A stretch of 64,000 nucleotides of DNA from AWTP1-13 sp963797005 (GTDB lineage Bacteria > Pseudomonadota > Alphaproteobacteria > Rhizobiales > Hyphomicrobiaceae), in the NCBI GenBank assembly GCA_963797005.1, contig CAWCOF010000003.1:451631-515630 (forward strand), in the 5' to 3' direction. How positions within the stretch are numbered: the first letter of the stretch is position 1; each line of letters begins with the position of its first letter. The notes under the pieces are model-generated. The model was not told the origin of the DNA. It searched no databases and saw only the letters and a list, made by a program, of their open reading frames with translations. Shown here piece by piece: positions 55,199 through 64,000 of this stretch. A program made the position numbers and the translations under genes.

Positions 55199-56399
55199 TC
55201 AGAACGGCGACATGCCGACCGCCGCGGCGGCGTTCTCGATCGGCACGGCGAAGCCGATGCCGATGAAGACGCGCTGCTCGGTCGGGTTGAGGATCGCCGG
55301 TGACGATGCCGACGACCTCGCCGTCGATCGTGACCAGCGGCCCGCCCGAATTGCCCGGGTTGGCCGCGGCGTCGAACTGGATCAGGTTGGTCAGCATGCG
55401 CTTGCCTTCGGGCGAGCGATATTCGCGCCTCAGGCCGGAGACGACGCCCGCGGTGACCGACGGGCCGATGCCGAACGGAAAGCCGACCGCGACCACCTCG
55501 TCGCCGGGCGCGAGGTCGGCCGTGGAGCGCAGGGTCGCCGGCGCGCAGGTCGTCGGGATCGTCTTGGCCTGCAGCACCGCAAGGTCGTTCTCGGGCTGCA
55601 CGCCGATCACGGTGGCCTCCGACTTCCATGCCGTCGAAGAAAGCGCACGCTTGATCTGCTCGGCGCCGGCGACGACGTGCAGGTTGGTGAGGATGATGCC
55701 GTTGTCGACGATCACGACGCCGGTGCCGACGCCGATCTGCCGCATTCGTTCGCCCTTTTCGTTGAACTCGTACTTCTCGTCCTTGTCGCCCTGCTTGTCC
55801 TTGTCGCCGTCCTTCTCGTTGCTCTTGAACTGGCCTCGCGCGGCGGGCTTCTCCTTGCCGCCGTCGTTCCGCGCGAGCCTGTCCTTTTCCTTCGCGCTCC
55901 TGCCCTTGTCCTTCGCTGCGTCCTTGCTCTTGTCGGCGCCCTTGTTCCTGCCTGGCGGGGCGCTCTTGTCCTTCTCGTCGTCGTTGCCTTTCCGGCCGTC
56001 CTTGTCCTTGTCCTTGTCCTTGCCCTTGTCGTCGTCGTCCGGCGTCACAGACGCGAAACCCATCACGCGCACGACCGACGGCTCGATCGCCGCGAACGCC
56101 TTGGTGGCCATCGACGGGAGTGGATTGTTCTCGAGCGTATGCAGCACGGCCGCGTCGATGTCCTTCTGCGTGAGCTCGCGCGGAACCGGCCGCGTGTAGG
56201 CGTAGCTCATGACCAGCGCGGCCGCGAAGAGTGCCCCTCCTGCGAGCAGGATGGGGCGCTCGAAACGCGTGTAGAACCGGCGCACCCCCCCGGGGGGGAC
56301 CGGGACTGCGGCAGGGGCCGCTGCGGTTGCCGGCTCGACCGCCGGCGCCTCCGCGCGGGACTTGCGGGTACTGCTGCTGTAAAGCGCTACCTTCTTCAT
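55199..56399 (-). CDS. Membrane-anchored S1C (HtrA-like) protease with a charged low-complexity insert
   Basis: About 400 residues corrected. One membrane helix at about 49-68 (LLAGGALFAAALVMSYAY), then the trypsin-like protease: His241 (ILTNLHVVAG), Asp272 (QPENDLAVLQ), Ser351 (ANPGNSGGPLV). No PDZ follows. Between PSVVRVMGFASVTP (ends 120) and VGTGVVIVDNGIILTNLH sits about 100 residues made almost wholly of Lys, Asp, Glu and Gly (about 120-218), in the loop corresponding to HtrA LA. A frame change near 55300 joins the C-terminus (VFIGIGFAVPIENAAAAVGM) to a stop at 55199. First gene of the protease-MoxR-DUF58-BatA operon. Confidence 0.88.
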
Positions 56400-56515
56400 C
56401 GCCAAGTTCGCGGGGCCTACCGGAAAGCGGGCCAACCTGCCGGTAACGTTATCACGCAGCGGCCACGCCGTACATTCGGCGCCTTTCGGGCGGTCGGCGG
56501 CTGCCGACCGTGACG

Positions 56516-56998
56516 TCAATAGGCGGAGCCGTCCTTGTGCCGGTATTCGCGCTTGCCGTCGGCCAGCCTGACGAGCGCGAGATCGTCGTCCGGGTACTCG
56601 ACCTCGTCGCCCGGCACGCGATCGCCGATCTCGAGGTAGACGACGTCGCCCGGACCCGTGTTGACGAGATGATGCGCGTCACCCGTCCCCGCGCGAAAGC
56701 CGGCGCACATGCCGGGCGCGAGCGGCGTCTCGCCGGCGGCGGTGCGCAGCACGGGATGGCCTTCCAGAATGTAGACGAACTCATCCTGCCTCGTATGCGC
56801 GTGACGAAGCGCCGAAGCGCTCCCGGGTGCGAGCCGCGTGACGTTGACGCCGAAGTTCGTCAGGCCGAACGGGTCGCCGAGCGGCCGCTTGTCGCGGCCC
56901 GCCACGCGCTCGGACAGCGGCGCCGGATAGCCGGTCCTCCTGGCGCTCGGTGGCACGTCGGCAGCGACGAGCGCGATGGGAAGGATTGGCTCCGACAT
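56516..56998 (-). CDS. Cupin-domain protein
   Basis: 160 residues, intact. Cupin motif 1 in RHAHTRQDEFVYILEGHPVL (the HxH-E-G form) and motif 2 in DAHHLVNTGPGDVVYLEIGD. Small cupins of this kind bind a metal and often act as sugar isomerases or oxygenases, but no substrate is implied here. Same strand as the protease operon, 117 bp upstream of it. Confidence 0.88.
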   Translation of the reverse strand: MSEPILPIALVAADVPPSARRTGYPAPLSERVAGRDKRPLGDPFGLTNFGVNVTRLAPGSASALRHAHTRQDEFVYILEGHPVLRTAAGETPLAPGMCAGFRAGTGDAHHLVNTGPGDVVYLEIGDRVPGDEVEYPDDDLALVRLADGKREYRHKDGSAY

Positions 56999-57058
56999 GG
57001 CGTTTCCCCGGGGATGAAGACGTCCTGAATGGTAACGGATGCGTCTCGATGCGGAAGC

Positions 57059-57280
57059 TTACGTGCCACGGCGGCCGAGCGCTTCCGCACGCGCGAGCCA
57101 CTGCGTGCGCCGCGCCGGGTCCTTGTCGCCCACGCCGCCGATCAGCGATTCCCGGATCGGGCCGATGCCCGAGAACGCGAGCACATTGCGCTCGAGGCTT
57201 CGCACGCCGTGCGCGCGGAAATACAGCCGATAGACCAGTGCCGGCATCCCCATGAGCAATACCAGCCGAACCAGTAGAGG
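57059..57280 (-). CDS. C-terminal fragment of an unknown protein, cut at the poly-A tract
   Basis: About 70 residues before the stop at 57059: LLVRLVLLMGMPALVYRLYF, RAHGVRSLERNVLAFSGIGP, IRESLIGGVGDKDPARRTQW. The start is lost in the A run at 57281-57303. It resembles the tail of a flavodoxin-fold NAD(P)H oxidoreductase, low confidence. Its N-terminal part is not found on the other side, so the sequence is broken here. Confidence 0.4.
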   Translation of the reverse strand, partial: PLLVRLVLLMGMPALVYRLYFRAHGVRSLERNVLAFSGIGPIRESLIGGVGDKDPARRTQWLARAEALGRRGT

Positions 57281-57333
57281 AAAAAAAAAAAAAAAAAAAA
57301 AAACCACGACAACGCGCCCCCCCCCCCCCCCCC
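57281..57333. other. Poly-A and poly-C runs marking a possible assembly junction
   Basis: 23 A (57281-57303), 13 mixed bases, then 17 C (57317-57333). Neither run occurs elsewhere in the window. GC content falls from about 68% on the left to about 50% on the right. Such runs are typical of sequencing or assembly artefacts at a join; a true homopolymer is unlikely in coding context. Confidence 0.75.
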
Positions 57334-57526
57334 TGGCACGTATTGCTACCTGTGGACGAGCAGCGATTACAAGCCATGGGAAACTTAAGCGGCGGGAGAA
57401 CTTGCATGACTGTGCGTGCCAACATCGTGTACGCAGACTCGGACCAGCAAAGACTTAACGAGGTCACTCATAAACTTACCGAAGCGAGATACAGATAGTG
57501 TGGCCTTGTTCGATTCAGGCAGCAGC

Positions 57527-58749
57527 TGTAATAGCTCACACTTGATCTGACACTCTGGTTAACTGCAAGCCCCAACCGCGTCCGCGGTCGCGCCGTCGCC
57601 TGCGCTGCGCTGCGCAGGGCCTCGTTCGGCGCCGGCGCTGGATTCAAGTTGGAGTCCAGCATCTTCTCCCGCGCCAAGGAAAGCGAATCCAAGAAGGTCT
57701 GCATCGGGGTTTTGCCGTAGCAGTACTTGCCCGAGTGCGGACGTGTCCGATTGTACTCATCGAGCCACTCATCCAGATTCCGCCTGCAACTCCTCCAGGC
57801 TGGTATAGAGCTTCTTGCGAAAGGCGGTGGCATAGAACTCTTCCTGGATAGTGCGATGGAAACGCTCGCAGATGCCGTTGGTCTGCGGATGGCGGGCCTT
57901 GGTGCGGCTGTGATCGATATTCTCCACCGCCAGGTACAGTTCGTACTCGTGGTGCTCGCGCCGCCCGCAGTATTCCGTGCCGCGATCCGTGAGCACGCGG
58001 AGCAGCGGAATCTCGTGCTCCTCGAAGAAGGGCAGCACGCGGTCGTTGAGCACGTCGGCCGCGACCAGGGCGTTCTTGCGGTCATAGAGTTTAGCGAAAG
58101 CGACCTTGGCGTAGGTGTCGAGAAAGGTCTGCTGATAGATGCGACCTACGCTCTTGATCGTGCCCACGTAGTAGGTGTCCTGCGTGCCCAGATAGCCGGG
58201 ATGCGCGGTCTCGATCTCGCCGTGGGCTTCTTTCTCCTCGCGGGCACGTTCCAGAGCGCGCAGCTGATCCTCGGTGAGGATGAGGTGTTCCTGGGCGGCT
58301 TTGGCTTCCAGCGCCTTGAGCCGTTTGCGAAAGGTTTCCAGATCGTGCCGCAGCCAGACGCTGCGCACGCCGGTGGGCGAAACGAACAGGCCGCGCTTGG
58401 TCAGTTCGTTGGCTACGCGCACCTGGCCGAAGGCCGGCTTGTCCAGGGCGATCTCCAGCACCGCCTGCTCGATGTGCGCTTCGACCCGGTTCTTGGGGCA
58501 GGGCTTGCGTCGGCTGATCTCGCGCAAGGCCAGCTCGCCACCGTGGTCGTACAACTCTTTGAAGCGATAGAAGCTGTCTCGGGAATAGCCCATCACCTTG
58601 CAGGCCTCCGAGACGCTGCCTAACAACTTGGCCAGCTTCAGCAAGCCCACTTTGTTCTTGATGATCTTCTCGTCGGTGCTCATTCTGACATCCTCCCCCC
58701 GCGTTTCCGCGAGTGTAGTCGAAATGTCAGATCAATCGAGATTAGGACA
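57527..58749 (-). mobile_element. IS481-family insertion sequence with 7-bp target duplication
   Basis: 1223 bp. Ends start TGT and share TTGATCTGACA as inverted repeats (57542-57552 and, on the other strand, 58725-58735). The 7-bp sequence CAGCAGC flanks it on both sides (57520-57526 and 58750-58756), a target-site duplication. It interrupts a small receiver-like gene. The element is intact apart from frame changes in the transposase. Confidence 0.9.
57536..58683 (-). CDS. IS481-family transposase, frameshifted
   Basis: Starts MSTDEKIIKNKVGLLKLAKL with a helix-turn-helix (ACKVMGYSRDSFYRFKELYD). The rve/DDE core is clear: Asp in QTFLDTYAKVAFAKLYDRKN, Asp in LRVLTDRGTEYCGRREHH, Glu in QTNGICERFHRTIQEEFYAT. 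A frame change near 57785 leads to NRTRPHSGKYCYGKTPMQTF. A second shift close to the end would give the usual IS481 ending VSDQV with a TGA at 57536, inside the left inverted repeat. Confidence 0.9.
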
Positions 58750-59147
58750 CAGCAGCCGTAGCTCCTCCTTCCTTCAGTGTACCTGACTTAGTGCTATTGT
58801 CTCCGCATTTGGACGAGACCTTACACGCTCTTGTCGCGGTATTGTGGCCGAAAGTTCCAGTCATCGTGCTCACAGAATCGAAGAATTATCATCAACTGCT
58901 CCAGCGGATCAAATCGGTGCTCGGGAGCCCACTGCCATCTGACTATAGCTAGCGGCTTCCTGAGGACTTGAGTACTCGCACTTCGGTTATTGAGTTCTCT
59001 CCTTTCGGCACTTTCTGTTGCCTTTCTGGAGTCCCTTCCGAGCTTCTTTGCGCCAGCGCAAAGACACGGGTGCCTCCTCGATTATTTAATAGCCGTCATC
59101 TCCCCTCAAAGCTAGTCGCTCGTCCCCAGCCTCGAGTGAAGAGCAGT

Positions 59148-62100
59148 ATGGCCCAAACTAGGAGCCCGGAAACATCGTTGCAAGCGTCCAGACCAAGAAC
59201 CAATTCGGTTCGTCTCCTGATGTTCGAGAATGCTCCTGCTGACGCTCGCTCTAACATCCGTATTCTCAAGCGGGCTGGTTACCTGCTTAAGTCTGACGTC
59301 GCTGGTGGATTGACGGCCTTTGGGGATTATCTTCGAAGGGCTGATTACGATCTTGTTCTGTCTGGCCATGAGGTTGGTAACTCCATTGGGTTGAACGCCT
59401 TGGAGATCCTACGCGCATCAAGACACGACGTGCCGTTCATCCTGGTTGCCACAGCTTTGGGCGAAGAAATGGCAGTTGAGTACTTCAGGCGTGGTGCCAC
59501 AAATTACGTGCGCAAGGATCGCCTCAACCAACTTCCATCCGCTGTGGAAGAGGCGTTGCGAAGCCTTGCGTACCGAAAACAGTCAATGACACTCCAGCAG
59601 CAGATTCTTGGCGCGAAGAGGGAATGGGAGCTCACCTTTGATGCCGTTCCTGATCCCGTGCTCGTCATTGGCGAAGATTGCCGAATACAAAAAGCGAACA
59701 GAGCTACCAGCAGGGTGTTTGGCCTGCCATTTGAGCAGATTATAGGGAGGCCCTGTTACGAGGTAGTGCATGGTAAATCCGATCCTCTCCCAACCTGCCC
59801 GCACCAGTCGCTCCTACGCACCGGTCAGGACAGTCCCGGCGACATCGAAGACCTCGCCTCGGCAAGATATTTCAGTCCACGACCAGTCCTTTGCGAGATC
59901 CGGACGGGCAATTTCATGGCTGTGTACATGTTTTGCATGATGTTACCGAGCGAAAGCGAACAGAGGGCGCTCTTCGACTGCAGGGGCTCACGTTGGAAAA
60001 CATGTACGATGCCGTGATCGTGGTAGGAAAAGACCACAACATAACGGACTGGAACCCAGCTGCCACCAGGATGTTTGGTTACGAAAGAGAAGAGGCTCTG
60101 GGACTTAACGTGTCCAGTCTCTACCCCCAAGCTGAAGTCGCGACGCAATGGTCCAGGATTCGAACCGAGATCGAGTCTGCTGGCCGATGGGATGGTGAGC
60201 TGATCGCTCTTCGGAAGGATGGCACGAGAGTATTCAGTAGGTCCATCGTCGTTCCCCTGCGTAATGAGTGGGGAGTCCAGATCGGCTACATCTGCGTAAG
60301 TCGTGATGTCACGGAACACAAGCAGGCCGAGAAGGCCCTAAGCGAGTCGGAGGAAAAATACCGGATCCTATTCGAGCGAAACCCGCAACCGATGTGGGTT
60401 TATGACGTCCCCACATTACGGTTTCTCGCTGTGAATCAGGCGGCCGTCGACCACTACGGCTATTCACGTGATGAATTCCTCTCCATGACACTGAAGGATA
60501 TCCGTCCTCCCTGCGAGATCGAGCAGATGTTGAACAGCGTCGCGCAATGTCCTGACGACATTGATCGAGCGGGAGTCTGCAGCATGTCACCAAGGATGGC
60601 CGCACTATTCTTGTTGACATTACGGATTGTCGAATTGAATTCGAAGAGCAATTTGCGTCCCTTGTGTTGGCAAATGATGTCACCGAGCAGGAGCGCGCGG
60701 CGAGGCAGCTTCAGGAGTCCGAAGAAAAGTACCGGCAGCTTTTCGAAAACGCGTGCTACGGAATCTTTCGCTCCACTGACGATGGTCATTTCTTGGATGT
60801 GAACTCGGCCTTCGTGAACATGCTCGGATATCAGTCGAAAACAGAAATCCTAGGGCTCAACATTGAAACCGATATCTACCTTAATGCCGCTGACAGAAAG
60901 CCCATTCTGCGTTTGTACGGCAGTGACGGTCGCAGGGTGGCTGCCGAAGTCCTATTAAAACGCAAGGACGGAGCCGTGATCAGCGCTAGAATGAATGGGC
61001 ACATACTGCCGTCCACCGATAATGGGCGCCGATGCTACGAAGTGATTGCGGAGGATGTGACGCAGCAACGCAGCCTGGAGGAGCAGTTCAGACAGGCCCA
61101 GAAAATGGAAGCGGTGGGACGGCTGGCCGGAGGCATAGCGCATATTTCAACAACATGATCATGGTTGTCAACAGTTATGCCGAATTGATCATGGGTCGCA
61201 GATCGCAGGACACCGAGGTAGAACGCTATACACAACACATCATTCGAGCCGGGGAAAGGGCGACCTCTCTTACCAGACAATTGCTGGCATTTAGCCGTAA
61301 GCAGATGCTTCAGCCCTCCGTCCTCGATCCCTATGAAGCGGCTTCGACAATTTGCAAATTGCTGCCACCTATGCTCGGCGAAGACATTGTAATAACGCTC
61401 ATCTCCGAGCCTGGACTCGGAAACATTTATGCCGATCGCGCGCAGGTCGAGCAGGTGATCATGAATCTCGCCGTGAATGCACGGGATGCAATGCCGGATG
61501 GCGGCAAGCTGCTGATCGAGCTTAAAAATGCTGATGTGGACGAGCAGTACAGGCGCCGACATCCGCAGGTAGAGCCCGGCAAATATATTGTGCTGTCAGT
61601 TACTGACACCGGTGTTGGCATGGATGCCAATACGCAAGCCAGTATCTTCGAGCCTTTCTTCACAACGAAGCAGGTTGGGAAGGGTACCGGCCTCGGGTTA
61701 TCCACGGTTTACGGCATCATCAAACAGAGCGGCGGATTTATTTGGGTTTACAGTGAACCGGGCGTCGGAAGCGCCTTCAAGATCTATCTGCCGCGAGTCG
61801 CGGCTAAAACGACTCCCGCACCCGACGTTTCGGAAGCTTCGCGAAAGTCCCTGACAGGCAGTGGAACCGTCCTCCTGGTTGACGATGATTCCGATATCCG
61901 GGCTGCAACACGCGAATTCTTAGAGGGTAAGGGCTTTAAAGTCCTTGAAGCAGCCAACGGAGCGGAGGCACTAGCCGTGGTGGGCCAGCACCAAAGCGAG
62001 GTTCAGATTCTCGTCACGGACCTCATCATGCCCGGCATGCGAGGCACGGAACTCTCTCGCCAGATTGCGAAGCTGCACCCGAAGATAACAACGCTTTACA

Positions 62101-62237
62101 TGTCCGGCTACACAGATCGTTCACAGGAGATCATGGACCTCGGCTCAGATACTATATTTCTTCAGAAACCGTTCACCTTGAATGCTCTTGTTGAGAAATT
62201 ACAGGCGGCGCTCCAGCGCCAGAAAGGCAGCGAGTAA
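59148..62237 (+). CDS. Multi-PAS hybrid histidine kinase, frameshifted
   Basis: About 1030 residues corrected; no membrane helices, so cytosolic. N-terminal pseudo-receiver (about 25-140: VRLLMFENAPADARSNIRIL; YDLVLSGHEVGN where the phospho-Asp should be; TNYVRKDRLNQL keeps the Lys). Then four PAS domains (WELTFDAVPDPVLVIGEDCR; MYDAVIVVGKDHNITDWNPA; YRILFERNPQPMWVYDVPTL; YRQLFENACYGIFRSTDDGH). HisKA H-box MEAVGRLAGGIAH-DFNN, with one G lost right after the His codon (about 61142). HATPase (VNARDAMPDGGK; FFTTKQVGKGTGLGLSTVYG) and a normal C-terminal receiver (VLLVDDDSDIRAATREFLEG; ILVTDLIMPGM). Other frame changes near 59870 and 60580. Confidence 0.88.
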
Positions 62238-62257
62238 TAATTGCCTCCACCTTACAT

Positions 62258-63630
62258 ATGAACAATTCATGCGATGGGCTCAAGGAAATTCCGCAAAAGA
62301 TTTTAGTTGTGGACGACGAGGCGGAGCTTCGCAGTGCAATTGCCGATTTTCTCAAGAGCCGCGGCTTCGACGTGTATGAGGCTGAATCGTGTAAGAGCGC
62401 CATTTGTGAGTTCCGCAAGAGCAGACCTGATTCGGTCATTCTGGACTATGCACTTCCGGATGGGAACGCACTCGATGTCCTACGCCAAATTCACAGCATT
62501 GATGCAACAATCCCTATCATCATCTTGACAGGGCATGGATCCATCGACACCGCCGTGGCTGCCGTCAAATTGGGCGCTGAACAGTTTCTCACCAAACCGG
62601 TTGAATTATCGGCGTTGGCGGTCGTGCTTGAGCGTGCCCTAGAAAATCAGCGAAACCGGCAAAAACAATTGGCGGGGCATACACGACAACAGCGAGAGGC
62701 TATCGATCCTTTTGTTGGCCAAAGCGAGATTATCCACAATCTGAAGGACCAAGCCACGAGAGTTGCAGGGGCTGACTGTCCGGTACTCATTACTGGTGAA
62801 ACCGGTGCGGGTAAAGGTGTCCTCGCCCGCTGGTTGCATGAACATGGCCCGCGGTCCCGAGAAGCGTTCGTGGATATCAACTGTGCCGGCTTCGCACGCG
62901 AACTGCTCGAAACCGAACTCTTCGGACACGAAAAAGGTTCTTTCACGGGTGCCATCAACAGCAAGCTAGGCCTGTTCGAGGTCGCGCACAGGGGCACGAT
63001 CTTTCTGGACGAGATTGGTGACATGGACATGCAACTTCAGCCCAAGCTTTTGAAGGTCCTGGAAGAAAAAACCTTTCGCCGCGTAGGGGACATTCGTGAT
63101 CGCCGAGTCGATACACGGCTCATCGCGGCTACTCACCAGGATATTGCGACACTAGTGCATGAAAAGAAATTTCGCGCAGACCTCTATTTTCGAATCAATA
63201 CCGTCGTATTGAAGGTTCCTGCATTGCACGAAAGACTGCAGGATATCTCAACGCTTGCGGAACGGATTCTAGGAAAGACCGCTGCGGAACTCAGCCGTCC
63301 CAATGTCCGTCTCGCGCAAGAATCCATCGACGCGATGCGGAAGTACGCCTGGCCAGGCAACCTCCGCGAACTCAGAAATGTCATTGAGCGAGCGGTACTG
63401 CTTACTGACCAGGATGTCCTACAGCCGAAACATCTCCATTTTGAGCCCGCGCCAACATCATGCAAGAGGAGGATTACTTAACGCTCACGATGGAAGAGGT
63501 TGAAAGACGCCACATTCAAAGCGTACTTGCAGCTGAGGACGGCCACGTGGAACGAGCTGCCACTCGACTGGGCATTCCAAGAAGTACATTGTACCAAAAG
63601 GTAAGACTGCTCGGCCTCACCGAACAATGA
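62258..63630 (+). CDS. NtrC-family sigma-54 response regulator, late frameshift
   Basis: Receiver (KILVVDDEAELRSAIADFLK, Asp in DSVILDYALPDG, Lys in FLTKPVELSAL), AAA+ sigma-54 domain (Walker A ITGETGAGKGVLARWL, GSFTGA loop in EKGSFTGAINSKLG, Walker B GTIFLDEIGDMDMQLQPKLL) and, after a frame change near 63465, a Fis-type helix-turn-helix (AATRLGIPRSTLYQKVRLLG) to 63628-63630. Starts 20 bp after the hybrid kinase, so they form a pair. The GAFTGA loop reads GSFTGA (A to S). Confidence 0.92.
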
Positions 63631-63635
63631 GAGCC

Positions 63636-63866
63636 TTATTGAGCTTTGCCTCTCCCCATTATTTTGCCGGTTGCCCAGCGTTTCTTTAGGAGCTCGGAAA
63701 GACGCTTGCGGGCGGCTGCGCTCATCCTACGACGAGGGCGATGTCTATTGCCTGTTTTGGTAGAAGAACGTATCACACTCGAAGAGAGAGCTTTGATTGC
63801 TGCTATGGCGCGGTCAATGCGAGCGCGCTCAACTTCGAGTTCCTTAAGAATGCGCTTAGTATCCAT
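63636..63866 (-). CDS. Small basic protein of a family common in Acidobacteria
   Basis: 76 residues: MDTKRILKELEVERARIDRA, then a Ser-rich linker, a basic RRRMSAAARKRLSELLKKRW core and a Lys/Gly tail. This layout (coiled helix then a lysine-rich tail resembling a histone-like or DNA-binding tail) is frequent next to two-component genes in acidobacterial genomes; I recall the pattern from family knowledge and cannot name a gene. Convergent with the regulator, 5 bp apart. Supports a taxonomic shift at the right end. Confidence 0.6.
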   Translation of the reverse strand: MDTKRILKELEVERARIDRAIAAIKALSSSVIRSSTKTGNRHRPRRRMSAAARKRLSELLKKRWATGKIMGRGKAQ

Positions 63867-64000
63867 AGGTCTGCTCCGACTGCTTAGATGAATGCTATCA
63901 CCTCGCCCAAGGAGGCGTAAAGTTAGAGATACGAGACCCAAGCCAGGTGGCGAGGTCGCGGCGCTGTGGAATGCGGCTCCGTTGCCCATGCTGGCGACCT

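Larger units (their letters stand above)
57406..58952 (+). pseudogene. Small receiver-like gene split by the IS481 element
   Basis: Starts MTVRANIVYADSDQQRLNEV with GGGAGAA in front (ATG at 57406), breaks at the insertion, and continues on the far side as DLVLLSPHLDETLHALVAVL, WPKVPVIVLTESKNYHQLLQ, ending PSDYS at 58950-58952. Joined across one copy of the CAGCAGC repeat, with two one-base frame corrections, it makes about 105 residues resembling a receiver-type domain. Its Asp/Lys pattern is incomplete, so it may be a degenerate receiver. Order with the following kinase suggests it belonged to that two-component set. Confidence 0.5.

Noticed and set aside
57252..57458. Lys/Pro-rich plus-strand reading across the homopolymers
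   Set aside because: Made from poly-A and poly-C runs; artefact.

Overview
The window looks like a high-GC (about 65-70%) betaproteobacterium of the Burkholderiales type. The evidence is the gene content: heterotetrameric sarcosine oxidase, Bug/TctC and DUF534-type binding proteins, phasin and acetoacetyl-CoA reductase (PHA metabolism), CbpA/CbpM, and MoxR/DUF58/BatA. It reads like an environmental or metagenome contig. Very many genes, including housekeeping ones (ispG, class I aldolase, MoxR), are broken by single-base indels that can be mended in silico, so most frameshifts here are probably sequencing errors and not true pseudogenes. From about 57.28 kb to the right edge the sequence drops to roughly 50% GC, behind a run of 23 A and a run of 17 C. 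The genes there look different in style (Acidobacteria-like), so the right 6.7 kb may be a mis-joined contig or an island.

Layout. 1-7.7 kb: a leftward operon of a GntR regulator, a 2,2-dialkylglycine decarboxylase-like enzyme, a polar amino-acid ABC transporter and sarcosine oxidase soxB-soxD-soxA, probably an uptake-and-oxidation pathway for an N-methylated or alpha-alkylated amino acid. 7.8-16.3 kb: a secreted FAD oxidase, Dps, an acyl-CoA dehydrogenase/ligase pair, an orphan P-loop kinase-like protein and a glycine-zipper lipoprotein. 16.6-20 kb: an SsuABC/THI5-type ABC importer. 20-22.2 kb: ispG-ispD and tRNA-Leu(UAA).

22.3-29 kb: an acyl-CoA ligase, acetoacetyl-CoA reductase and shrunken LivK operon, a PAS histidine kinase/LuxR response regulator pair, and a lipoprotein esterase. 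A 36-bp dyad operator is present both in front of the ligase operon and in front of the esterase. This is the best candidate for an undescribed regulatory circuit: external ester hydrolysis, acid activation and storage metabolism under one two-component system. 29-38 kb: small conserved genes, a TctC remnant, a phasin coupled to an 11-TPR glycosyltransferase-like protein, two broken oxidoreductases, and cbpA-cbpM with a third gene.

38-48 kb: a 1134-residue secreted beta-helix protein, an IS5-family element, and an accessory stretch of leftward small genes separated by non-coding DNA. 48-57 kb: class I aldolase, a LytS/LytR pair, and an envelope operon (S1C protease with a giant charged insert, MoxR, DUF58, BatA), then a cupin. 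57.3-64 kb: an IS481-family element with a 7-bp target duplication splitting a receiver-like gene, then a multi-PAS hybrid histidine kinase, an NtrC-type regulator and a small basic protein.
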